Below are positions 9,096 through 19,727 of a DNA stretch of 20,359 bases, piece after piece. The notes below the pieces were generated by a model that made no database searches, was not told the origin of the DNA, and saw nothing but the letters and a program-made list of their open reading frames with translations. Origin of the DNA: Silene noctiflora (taxonomy: Eukaryota; Streptophyta; Magnoliopsida; Caryophyllales; Caryophyllaceae); assembly GCA_009801015.1 (NCBI GenBank), contig VHZZ01017315.1, positions 1,737-22,095 of the forward strand. The letters are read 5' to 3'. Made by a program: the position numbers and the translations under genes. The first letter of the stretch is position 1. Every line of letters starts with the position of its first letter.

Positions 9096-10438
9096 TCATT
9101 TATTAAATCATGGCATAATAATATTATATGTGAAGCATGAAGAAGTGGCGTAGGTCGTTTTTGGGGGTGTGAAATGAAATGGAGAAGGTATAGGGGGGAG
9201 TGGTGTAGATACAAAGAAGAGGGAGGATAGATGAAAAATATATACAAGACAGAATATGTATTCATATATTTAGTGTGGGAAGATGGACATTTCATCGGAT
9301 GAGGTCTGTAAATTTTTGGAATAATCAATATGATGGTGAAAGAAATAAAGTGTTTTAATTCTTTGCTAAGTTCTAAGACTTATCCATCCTACAGGCTACA
9401 GATACGGATAGATGTGTGTTATATCGACTTGGTGCAAGGAAATAATATATTGTATAAAAGTAGATGTTTTACTAAACAAGGGATATAGATTTGGGACGGT
9501 CTCATACAAGATTCACTAATCGTTACTTGCCTACAACCGCCCTTCATGAGGGGGCTCCATGCATCAAGACCAAATAGTGGCAATTGGTTTGAACAGGACC
9601 ATTAAGGCATTCATTAATGGCCGACTAAGGAAGGTGTCAAATCTGTCATTACAGTTTGACAGTCACTTTCCTAATTATTTTCGGATTCTACCAAATATAA
9701 ATTGAAGGTATTTTAATGCTTGTTTTCCCGCCACCAGAAAGGCTCTCTGTATGATTCATTCTCTCAAGACTATGCATGATGCTTGCGGACTCTTACTCTA
9801 TTTTTAGCCTAAAGTATAATAGGTCTCGAATGCAAATCCCCCTTCCCCCAATATTATACGGATACGACTCATTTAACATTAAAAAGAGAGCTTTGGCAAA
9901 GAGGAGTTGCCGAATCCCCGAATGAGTCTCTAGCTCCATGAAAGAAATGAAGATTTCTAATTCTAAGTACATAGTGTCGAGTGCTTGGATAAAAATATAA
10001 TGTAATGACAAGTACGAGCGTCGTGTTGAAAAGTTGCACGAAAATGATGTCTCGTTACACAGACAATTTATCAAAAACAAGTTTGTGATAAGGTGGTTAC
10101 TTCCTCATACCTTGGTGGAAACTATAAATTTGCTCGCAAAGTTTTACTAGGCGACTTTCCAGTCAAAAGCATCTGAAGCATAAGGAAGACAAACTCACAG
10201 CTTCGGACTGATTTCACCATCACAAGAACTCTGCCACAACCGACTCTCTTTTGGCTCGATCAATACAAGCGCTCGCCCGTATACAGGCATACAGGCACAC
10301 AGCTAGACTGTGTGTTGCTGTAAGTTAGGTTACTTGCATGATTACATTCACATATCACTGTACTTGCAGAAAGAAAGTTACATTTACATTTTACAGTGGT
10401 ATTTTACAGTGATGCTTTCGTAAAGCAGTGCAACAGCA
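9096..10438. other. Intergenic spacer between convergent genes
   Basis: This 1.3-kb interval holds the 3' UTRs of both genes. No convincing protein-coding frame is seen. A short hairpin (CACACAG with a 5-nt loop, 10296-10314) and the word GACGGTCTCATACAAG (9495-9510) are the only distinctive features. Poly(A) sites cannot be fixed from sequence alone. Confidence 0.6.
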
Positions 10439-13400
10439 TCATGTACATGACATCTCTATCAACTGTTTCCTGGAGAGGTTGATGATTGAATCCGCGATTA
10501 CTTTGGCACTTGACTTCATATAACCACCTGATGCAAATAATTACCAGTTCAAAATCGCAAAAATAAGCTGGGAACGTGAAGTGAGACTGCCTCAAACCTG
10601 GAGACCTTGTGAGTTGTGAAAATCGAGACGGAAGTTATTTCACCAAATATGTAGTCTTAACACCGGCCAACCCCGATAAACATTATTTGGGAATGGAGGG
10701 ATAGATTTATGGTGTGGGTAGATGATGTTAGGATAACTATTTGGAGAAGTATTTGGAAAAGTATTTTTGTATTACTTACATTTTCATTTCTTCAGGTAGT
10801 CATTGTATTTGTATAATACCTCGCTCTAAGAAGTTGTAAAGTGTTACTCATTTCAGCCCGGCTTAGCAATCAGAAAACAGGAAGGGTACTAGATTCGGGA
10901 AAAAGAATAACACATGGGGTAGGATAACAATATGGATATCAAAATATTCTTTTTACTTTTACATATTTAATTCGTCATTTTATAAGGTCTCCTACTCTAG
11001 GATTTGTAAAGTGATAAATTCATTTCAGCTCACTGCCATGAATCAGAAAACAAGAAGTGAAACACAAAAGGAAAAAAATACAACCTGACGTCAGCATTAG
11101 TAGAGGAATATTCTTATCACGGGCAAATGCAAATACCTTCTCATCTCTCTTAATGATTCCATCAGGAGTGATCTGGAACAACAGTAATTTCCATTATTAA
11201 CCATGACTACAAATCCATGGACCAATTCTACCATATACGATATTACACTTGACAGAGATGTCCGCATCAGATAGATGGTAGAGTCTCAATTCTAATTTGA
11301 AGTTACTCCGCAATCCGCATTATCAAATCCATTGACAAAAGAAACTTATAACAAGACAGCTGCCAGCCTCACTGCCACCTCTGATCTCCTTTGACATACT
11401 AACATAAACATGACTGACTTCAGGGCACTAATGTGATAAGCCATAAGCCCAGAATTTATGCTTATTGTGCTTTTAAGTCATAAGACTCATAACCATCACT
11501 GCTGGGCAAACATCACGTCTCCAAATTAATATTCAGATAAAGATTTTCAGCTTCCATTTGGTTGTCTACCTCCGATCCCTCTACCACGCAATAGGCAGGA
11601 TCCTTTGAGACACTGAGGAAGTGTTATACTCAGGAGCATCTTAATATACTTAAAAACAGTACATATTCTATGAGCCAACATGCAAAATCTTACAAGGGTC
11701 AAGAACCCTTTGTCATTAGTAATGGTTAGGGAGGCGCTATGGCACAATCATTGAGTTCACTCAACCCCTGTGAATCCAATACTTTGCAACTAAAAAATCT
11801 TCCATACTAGCAAAACTATAAGGTGATGCAGATTGTACAAGTTTAGTATGGTGCTTCTAGAGAGAAGGAATATAGACCCATTTCCTTTACCATTTTACTT
11901 GTGCAGGATAGTTTAGTGGAATGTACTGGGCACTTATTCTACGTAAAGAATCTTGTCGTGCATTCTGTATAACTATTTAATCTGGCTGAAAAAATTATTT
12001 TGTATTTTAAGCCTTAAAAACTGTACACTAAAGTATTCCGTGCATCATAATACTCTTAACGAATTGGATATTCCAATTAGGGTACGTGTATCCGTACGTA
12101 TTTGCATCCTTTCAGACTTCATCTTTTATTTCTGGTCAGCTCTCTCGTCAGACATACTACCAATTAGGCAATTATGCGCAATGGTCCTAAATCATTTTGC
12201 CTCAGCAAGTCATAACAAAAATTTCAACATAAAAAGTACCATGACATACAATCAACCTAGTCATCCAAAAGGCAAACATGGACAGTTACAGAACGAGGTG
12301 CACAGAAAAGCCTTACACTGAGCCTGCCAAGTGGATCTCCCGCTAGGATATCTGTTCCAGCATTGTACACTATTAACTCAGGATCAAACATACGTCCTGC
12401 AACCTGTCATTCACATAAGACAGATCAAATTAGTGGCACTGTACATTGGCTGTGATATCCTATGTAAAGTTCATAGCCTAGTCCCTGACCCTGACTTACC
12501 TTAGTTCCCTATGTATTATCTCCAACCCGTAAATATTGTAAATCAAATAAACTACATGTAAATCAATAAAGAAAGGTAGCTGTTGATGCAGATACTGGCA
12601 AAACAACTGCAAATGTCTACCTCAAGTGCATCATCTAATTTTCGCAAGTACTCTTCGGTTGAGGTGCCACTCTGCAGAAACAAATTTTTGATATGCTCAG
12701 TATGTTAAAGCTGAGACAACTAAGAGCCAATGAACCTTCCTGTGCACAAAGGGTGTTGTACCTTGATTTCAACCTTCTGATCTATATACCTCCTGGCTGT
12801 AAAATCCTTAAGAAAAAATAGCAACTCAGCAAAATAGAGGATATGCAGATGAAGAAACCAAAATTTTCAAATTAAAACATCCAGATGGCAAACTTCCCAG
12901 AAACAATTATATATATATTTTTTTTTTTTTGCTGATTACACTTACATTGGTCTAATAAAAAAAAACTAAAGCCACACAGCAAAAAGATAATGATGACTTG
13001 AGCGATTCAGCAAGGATGGAGTTTTATGTAAGGTTACAAAAGCCCAGCATGACATATGCGTCAGCACTTTTGAAAATAATACAACTCAAACAACGGATCA
13101 CAGTAAACTGAGAACTTAGCACCAATAGGTAAGTACAGACAACTAACAATTAATTCTCATCAGCTCACACAATACGATTATACATAAAGACAAGCTGAAC
13201 ATACTAAACTATGACATGCACGATTCATTAAATAATGTACTGAGTAGTATAATTTGAGAGATTTTCTTGCCAGGCATAGGAGAGTGGAAAAAAGAGGACA
13301 CTGGCCATATTTGAAACAGCACAGGAAGCTGTCCTGCCAATGGTGTAGAGAGACGGGTCACCCGAGTCATAATCTGGTGATGATGAAGGTTTTGGAAAAA

Positions 13401-16400
13401 TGAACACTATTTTCTATTGGGTACATGTGATTACCAGATTCCAATCGCCCGATATTCAAGGGGAAGCTGATGCATACTTAAACATAAAAACAGTTTTAAC
13501 GAACGCACAATATAAGATGAATTTGATAGCAAAACGTGTTCCATGCCACAGTGACGAAGACAACAGCAGTCATCAGTCTGCAACAGTAGTGTAAATTATA
13601 ACAACTTTTCTTCTATTTCCGGGCTCTTTACGCCGGAGAAATCCCTATAGATGATTACTTTCCAACACTACATGAATTTGCCATTTCAACTCCAAATTGC
13701 AAAGATTATTAGTTTGTCTTTGAAAGGACAGTCGTACAGCTACACAAAAAATTGCTCGTCTCTTCTGCAAAATTTATTTTGAGGACTCTATTAAGCTTAG
13801 TATGAGTGTGATTCAACTAGAATGTTTCAATGCCTAGTTAATTCAGGTTATTTTCAGCTGCCTGGTTCAATGGTCATGGTTGCTCAGAAGTTTATCCTTG
13901 TTATATAGTCTATGGATTCCCATGGAACAATCTCTGCCTAATCTCAACAAGTATCACAGATATATCATACAGAGTAATTTGTTACATCAGTTGATGAAAC
14001 ATGTTTTATCAACTGTTCACTTGCACTAGCAATATCAATCAACAAGAAATAGAGAAGCAGGATTAGAACCGGCACCGGAGAGGAAGAAGCTAAAAAGTAC
14101 TCCCTCCATTCAACTCCACACTACCACTTTCTATTTTGTACACTATTCACAATTAAGCATTCAATTTCAATTTTCTCTCCATACATAAGTGAAAATATAT
14201 TCATGTGGGATCTAGTTTGTTCATCTTTACGAGTACATTAAAGATATCTAACTTTTATATTTTTTTGCAAATACGTAGTTAACGATATTTAGTGCGTAAA
14301 ACACGCGTTGGCAAACGTGAAAAAGCAAAGTAGTAGTGTGGAGTTGAATGGAGGGAGTATATAAGAACAATGTTTTTAACAAAACTCACAGGGCATGGTT
14401 ACTTACAAGCGGATACACTTCCGAGTTGTACATATCAAAAATGTATACTCTCCCTACAGATAAGGTAAGTATAAGAACTAGTTCAAGGTTTATAAGCATC
14501 CGAACACAGTCATTGTAGACTATAAAACATACTGTCATCAGCAAAATCTCTCTCATGACCATTGCCTTGATGTGCATCAAGGTCGATAATCATAACCCTG
14601 TTGATTTCAAAATTTAAACATGAGATACGTGAAAGGATAGGTAAAATTTGAGCATATCTCATGTTTCCGTACCTTGAGATTCCTAGTCGCACGAAAGCAA
14701 AGTGAATGCACAAAGATATGTCGGCATACACACAGAATCCACCTCCCTTATCGGCAGAACAGTGATGGAATCCTCCACCAACGTTGATGGCCCACCCTCT
14801 CTCTTTTGCAAGTTTTGCAGCCAGAACCGATCCTCCCACCTACTTCAGAATATAAGCCATTCGTTAAAAAAGTTCCACAGCTTAGATACGAAAAAAGCAG
14901 AAAGTTGATCATACGCCTGTAGAACTCAAAAATGTAATAAGCACAAGTCAATTGTGCGCTTGTACCTGCTTTCTGAACGGATAAAGAATTTTTTTTTGTA
15001 CAGTGCAATTAGGCAACATTGCGACAGGTGGAACCTGCAAGTAAAATGATTCTCAGACTAATTTACAACTAAGGAGTAAGAACAACCGATCTCATCCCAG
15101 ATTGTTAAAACAATTTGAGGGCTAAGCATTACGAATCAGAACTGCTCCACCAATTAACACTTTCATCAACTTACTGGTTCAAAATTGTAGCACAGTCGAT
15201 TTCAGTTTATTGCATATATACTTATTTATTTATTCATAAAAAAAGGAGCTTAAATGAATGATGAGGTAACCGTGAACTGACCAAACAAACTCAACCTTCA
15301 ATATAGTCATGCCTTTTGAGAAAGCTGGATTATAAACACCCACCCTTAAAAGGGTGGCTCTTTTTGGGATGGAATACAATAGAGAACAAAAACTTGGAAA
15401 AACAATTTAATTTGTAGGGGGGAAAAGTATGGAAAGGCGGCATTCCTTTCAGCAACAAATATAACAACACCACACCCTCAACCTCCTACATTGGCATTCT
15501 ACCAGTCATTCTGTTAAGGAAGGAAGAAGAAATATAAGGCAGCAACAAAAGTTGATGAACTAACTTTATTACTCCATAATACATAAAATTGTGAGTTTGT
15601 GACTCATAGATGAACATCAAATAATACCTCTACAATGGAAGCCACAGTCGAGCTGCTCTTCAGGCTATCCAGATACATTTGCGGATGCACCTGCATTTGT
15701 GGACATATCAACTTTCCAGGTAATTAAAGATTGTGCAAGAAGAACAAAACACAGCTTTTTCCTGGTTATGCAACAACAGGCAACAATTACTTACAAGCAG
15801 TCTGAAGCTATTGACTTTGAAAAACATGAGAGATATCAATTCGACCTACAGAAACGTAAAGTGAAATGAAGATGCCTCCACATACCACTAAGAGGTCCTC
15901 TTCTGAAGCTTCTTGAGGATCAACAATACATTTTTTGTCCAGGACACCCTCTGAAGCAAGGAATTCGCATATGCGGCCCCATTTAGAAGAATCAAATGGA
16001 TGCCTGTAGTTTTTCATTCAATGGGAAATAATTACAGAAGTAAGCATTAACTTACATAGTTACATGTCTGAGACAGAGAGAACACAATATATTTCATTCC
16101 AACAGAACTAAGCAGCAGCGGCCAGCAAGGACCAAAGACTAGTTTGGTATGTGCCCCAACCAAGTTTTAAGAGATTTGGGTGAGATTTCACATAGGTCGG
16201 CACCATTTGTGTAGTATGCTGAAAAACGTTGTTTACACGAGTATCAATGTGAAAAAATTTGCAAACCTGAGGTTACCAAAATGGGAAATAACCCAAATCT
16301 AAGGTCATTATAGTATAATTAGCCAAAACTTAAAGCTCTAAAGCGGGAATTTTCCAAAGAACATTTCCTGAGTAGTGTTTGGAAACGCGGAATCGATTTC

Positions 16401-17543
16401 AATTTAATGATTTCAATTGTAGAAATTAAAATGTTCTAATTCAATTCCAAATCCAATTCCATGAACCTGTTTGGAGATCCCGTTGAAATGTTGAATTCAA
16501 ATTTAAATTTCTTAATGATGTTTGGGAAACCATGGAATCGGAAATGGAATTGTGGTCGAGCAAGGTAGGAGTCAAGAGAGTGTCGATTGTCGAGTGTCCG
16601 ACACAGATACGTGAGGTAATATTGAAGAGTCCAAGCAACATAGCAAAAAAAAGTCTATGATATGAGATAGGATTGTGATGGAATCGATACGAGAACTATG
16701 GGGTAGGAATTTGAGAACCCCAAAGGTTAACGAACTTGAAATTGATAAGGAATGGAACTAAATTCAAATTCCAAATTTTAAGGTTTCCCAAACGCTTAAA
16801 ATGTCTCAATTGTGGAATTCAATTCCACGTTCCCAAAACATGCCATTTAGTCGAACTTCCCAAGCTAAAAATCAACATATATATTCTCAAAATATGAGGT
16901 AGGACACCTGGTAGGTCAACTATACGCAACGTAAACAATAGTCAAGTACATAAGCTTCAGATCAACACTCAAACCACAACTATAAATTTCTCAATTAAAC
17001 AAACAAATCTCAACACTGAACAACATCATATACTGAAAACTACAACATGATCAGCGCACGGTTAAAAGGAATTCAATCGGCTTACAGTTTCTCCAATCCG
17101 AGGAATGAAATATCATACGAAGGCGAATAAATCAGCGGAACCTACATCAAACACCAAAATTTCAACAAAATATCAAAATAAAGCAGTAAAACCTCAAATT
17201 AACTTCCGAACTGATCAATGCACGAAGAATTAACCAGGGAACAAAAAAAAAAGACGAATAAGTCACCGGAACCTTAAACAAGACACCAAAATTTCAACAA
17301 AATATCAAAATCTGTTAGAGAAGATTACGGTATATTGCAATAACTTGGTAGAAGGAACGTCGAAATACGAATTAATTAATTAGCGTAAAAATTAACCAGA
17401 AAAAAAAAATGAAAGAGTAGAAGCAAAACCTTGGTAGAAGGAACATCGAAGTAGAGGTTACTAGAGAGAACTCGAGTTCGACGAAGAGTGTCATCGTGAG
17501 ACAAGGATGGTGGCGGTGGCGGCGGCGGCGATGAGGAAGACAT
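10439..17543 (-). CDS. HDA2: Class IV histone deacetylase, HDA2/HDAC11-like (13 coding exons)
   Basis: Coding exons, 5' to 3' on the minus strand: 17543-17430, 17141-17086, 16003-15886, 15690-15628, 15034-14966, 14839-14673, 14597-14533, 14453-14407, 12806-12762, 12671-12621, 12403-12317, 11172-11085 and 10527-10439. All introns are GT-AG and the phases join to 1059 nt (352 residues). The protein removes acyl groups from lysine using a zinc ion. Key sites are intact: the His pair in GGGFHHCS (165-166), zinc ligands Asp203 and His205 in IDLDAHQGNG, Asp283 in NAGTD, and the catalytic Tyr326 in SGGY. HPFDSSKWGR near the N-terminus is typical of the HDAC11-like class. The N-terminus is short and low-complexity, with seven prolines. 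The ATG at 17543 is the only in-frame ATG before the upstream stop. Residue 218 is Arg, where the family has Asn or Ser before RVY. Introns hold MITEs and local duplications. Confidence 0.93.
10728..11057. repeat. Tandem duplication in HDA2 intron 12
   Basis: Two diverged copies, at about 10728-10884 and 10918-11057, run from a TAGGATAAC word through TTGTAAAGTG and CATTTCAG to AATCAGAAAACAGGAAG/AATCAGAAAACAAGAAG. They sit inside the 557-nt last intron, close to exon 12 (11085). This is an old local duplication without evident effect on the reading frame. Confidence 0.65.
14100..14357. mobile_element. Stowaway-type MITE in HDA2 intron 8
   Basis: The 258-bp element begins CTCCCTCCATTCAACTCC and ends with its exact inverse. 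The terminal inverted repeats (14100-14124 and 14333-14357) are 25 bp and perfect. TA dinucleotides at 14098-14099 and 14358-14359 form the target-site duplication. CTCCCTCC ends with a TA target are the signature of Stowaway elements mobilised by mariner-like transposases. No coding capacity. It ends about 50 bp from the edge of exon 8 (14407), inside the 1600-nt intron 8, just upstream of the next exon in the direction of the genome but downstream of exon 8 in transcription. Confidence 0.95.
16376..16840. mobile_element. Composite MITE-like inverted repeat in HDA2 intron 2
   Basis: The outer ends are imperfect inverted repeats of about 26 bp: TGTTTGGAAACGCGGAAT at 16376 against the inverse of ATTCCACGTTCCCAAAACA ending at 16840. 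A second, inner pair, GTTTGGGAAACC near 16519 and GGTTTCCCAAAC near 16784, is perfect over 12 bp. Many GGAATT/AATTCC words lie between. Two nested pairs suggest either a nested insertion or a multi-step foldback element. No matching target-site duplication was found, so the superfamily is open. Confidence 0.6.
17122..17450. repeat. Duplicated splice-junction blocks in HDA2 intron 1
   Basis: Two pairs of direct repeats lie here. First, the 3' end of exon 1 (17430-17450) recurs at 17344-17364 with one mismatch in 21 nt. Second, the intron-1 end and exon-2 start (about 17122-17179) recur at about 17253-17311, including an exact 29-nt stretch (17151-17179 and 17283-17311). In transcript order the layout is exon 1 end, copied exon 1 end, copied exon 2 start, real exon 2. 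The copied donor has TT in place of GT, and the copied exon-2 acceptor reads TTTAAG, a weaker site than the real GATGTAG. Confidence 0.75.
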
Positions 17544-17692
17544 TTTTGGGAGGGGAGAAAAAGCTATGTAAAGGTTGAAAATGGGAGTTGCGAAGACTGA
17601 GCTACGAGCTGCTATACCAATTTCGGTGTGAGAGAACGAGAGCAATCGTGTTGTTTATGGTTGTGTTAGTTTCTTTGACGCTTTTTGTTCTA

Positions 17693-17698
17693 CACGTG
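17693..17698. promoter_or_regulatory. G-box (CACGTG) upstream of HDA2
   Basis: CACGTG within ACACGTGT lies about 150 bp upstream of the HDA2 start codon, between it and the Mutator-type MITE. It is the core bound by plant bHLH and bZIP factors. No clear TATA box is seen. The pyrimidine-rich leader (CTCTCGTTCTCTCAC on the minus strand, about 17630-17644) suits a 5' UTR. Confidence 0.4.
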
Positions 17699-17748
17699 TT
17701 CTTCACTCGTTACTTGAGTTGAGTCACACTGGTTTTAATTAACTTTTA

Positions 17749-18332
17749 CGGAAATTTTCACTTATACCCCTCTGGTATGGGCTAATCCTACTTGTACCCC
17801 TACTTTTCAGGAAAGCCCACTTGTACCCTTCAACTTCCTAATTATTCTCACTTATAAACCTTAAGTATAGTAAATGATGAATATTGATCGATTAAGTGTG
17901 GAAGAAGGGTAAAAGATAAATGTTGAAGATGAATTGTAGTCATATAAAATGAATTTGGACGAAAAAACAATGTTTGTTGGAGGGAAAACAAACATTTATC
18001 TCAATTACGGTACTCTTCTTCTTATTGTTTACATAGCTCTTAACATCTTATTTGACGGTATTTAACACTTCTTCTCCACTTTATAATAACAAACGAGAAT
18101 TAACTTAACATCTTAATTGTTGGTGCTTAGTATTATGGTCATGATTCCTACGTAACTAGATGTTGGAGTGTAGGTTTTCCTTGAAAGTATGGGTGTAAGT
18201 GAGATTAGGTTATACTTGAGGGGTATAAGTGAGACTAAACTAGTAAAATGGAGGGTATAAGTGAGTTTTCTTGAAAAGTAAGGGTACAAGTGGGATTAGC
18301 CCATACTAGAGGGGTACAAATGAGAATTTCTC
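17749..18332. mobile_element. Mutator-type MITE (584 bp) in the HDA2 upstream region
   Basis: Long terminal inverted repeats of about 64 bp (17749-17815 against 18266-18332) differ at only a few positions. Both contain a CCCCTCT.GTATGGGCTAATCC core. A 9-bp target-site duplication, TAACTTTTA, flanks the element at 17740-17748 and 18333-18341. Long inverted repeats, GAGAAATT-like ends (right end, read inward) and a 9-bp target duplication indicate a Mutator-like (MULE) non-autonomous element. The right inner part repeats a GGGTATAAGTGAG word. No transposase coding is present. Confidence 0.92.
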
Positions 18333-18341
18333 TAACTTTTA

Positions 18342-19517
18342 TTTAGCTGTTCAAGGTTCCCCGTCAATTCACGATACTCCGGAGTACAGCGGGTAAGTCT
18401 GACCGAGCGATCCGATCCGAACTCGAGTGAATCCGATCCGTCAGATTCCAAAAATATTGCAACTCGAAACCGACTTGATGAGAGTGAAAAACAGCGGGAT
18501 TATAAACTTTTTGAAACATTATAAGTCTAAACGCAAACGTTCACTAACATAAATAAAACGAAAGTAAAGAGTACGCAAATCTTAGGTTATACAAACCAAG
18601 ATAGTCGAATGAGGAAAAGATATCCCACGAATAAACAAGTTTAAGGGTATGCAAGTCTAGCAAAATATGTAAACAAGTCCAAAGGTCAAGTATTCGCTAG
18701 CTCACACGTCTTCCAACCACAAAAGCTTCATCACAAACCTATCATTCATGTAAACACGAACGGCCACAATTAGTGGGGAGTAACTCAAGGTTCTCCAGCC
18801 ACATTTAGTCAAAACGCATAATTAGAACTCAAATAAGCAAGTATATCAAATACGACACCAATGACTTGAATAATAAAGAACATGAGATCATACATGATAA
18901 ATGAGATAGAAACGCAAGATATAAAGAGAATAAACATATTCAAGGCATAATCAACATACATAACTCGAGTGTGGAATCATAGAGATAACAAGAACAATAC
19001 TCAAGTACGAATTCCAATGAAAAATGGCATATGCATTTATTGAACTCACATAACAAGCTCTTACTACTCTAGACATAATTCCTCTCGGTAGGATGACTAG
19101 CTAAGTACGTTCCTAATCTAAATCTGGCCAGACTCTCGGGATAAACATTTCTCGATTCGACGTGCGATAAACGTTTCTCACCCAAGACTCGATCGACAGA
19201 ACGGAAGTCGAGCATCCTGTATCGGCAGAACAGCCCGAAGGAGGCGGAAATGGAATGAGATAAACTCATACTGCCAGAACAGCACAAGTAGGGCGAAAAG
19301 CAAGTCACGCAGGAATATATGTAGCATCATGTCAATTTCACAGGAATACGACTTCTATCAAGTAATTACATTCAATAACGCATTCATACTTGAAAAGTGA
19401 TAATTAAATGAAAACGAATGAATTATAACTCTTCTACAACATTTCATGTAAGCATAATACAAATAAACCATAAATTATTCACACATAAATCATATGAGAA
19501 AGAAGAAGAAAATAGGA
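18342..19517. other. Non-coding repetitive DNA upstream of HDA2
   Basis: No recognisable gene is seen on either strand. Small internal repeats occur, for example ATAAACATTTCTCG and ATAAACGTTTCTCA (about 19141-19180) and two CAGAACAGC words (about 19225 and 19275). The composition and lack of reading frames suggest degraded retroelement non-coding sequence, but no LTR boundaries could be defined. Confidence 0.45.
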
Positions 19518-19727
19518 ACAGGGACCATCCCAGCCGGCGTGAACACCGGCTGGACATAGGCTCACAAGTAAGAATAGGGGAAAAACATGTCAGGGACCTC
19601 CCAGCCGGTGTGGGCACCGACAGCCATCCCACCGGCTGGGACTCTCTCTAAATATCAAAAGTCACCAAAAACATCAGGAGGCTCCCGGCCGGTGTGGGCA
19701 CAGGTTGCCGACCCACCGGCTGGGACC
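19518..19727. repeat. Array of three GC-rich hairpins
   Basis: Three palindromic modules lie in AT-rich DNA. Module 1 (19530-19553) has 8-bp arms CCAGCCGG/CCGGCTGG. Module 2 (19600-19640) has perfect 11-bp arms CCCAGCCGGTG/CACCGGCTGGG. Module 3 (19684-19724) has arms CCCGGCCGGTG/CACCGGCTGGG with one G-T type mismatch. Modules start 70 and 84 bp apart, each preceded by a CAGGGACC/CAGGAGGC word. The repeat family is not identified. A retroelement non-coding region is the likeliest setting. Confidence 0.75.

Noticed and set aside
9565-9790. Possible solo LTR between the two genes
   Set aside because: It has a TATA-like word (ATATAAATTG, about 9695) and a leader-like stretch, but no TG...CA inverted ends or flanking target duplication could be found.
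11953-12321. 122-residue plus-strand frame overlapping HDA2 exon 11
   Set aside because: It is mostly in intron 11 on the opposite strand, with no recognisable domain. The coding evidence on the minus strand explains the overlap.
15340-15357. 8-bp hairpin (CCACCCTT/AAGGGTGG) in HDA2 intron 4
   Set aside because: A single short palindrome without flanking symmetry, target duplication or a T-run context that would mean anything in a plant intron.
16171-16300. Inverted AGATTTGGGT/ACCCAAATCT pair in HDA2 intron 2
   Set aside because: Only 10 bp match and the symmetry does not extend. It is too short to call an element.
17544-17654. N-terminal extension of HDA2 by about 34 residues resembling a transit peptide
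   Set aside because: The frame is open upstream to a TAA at 17655-17657, but it contains no ATG. The apparent start at 17645 is a TTG. The first ATG is at 17543.
19518-19727. CRISPR-like array
   Set aside because: Only three irregular palindromic modules with unequal spacing, in a plant nuclear context with no cas genes.
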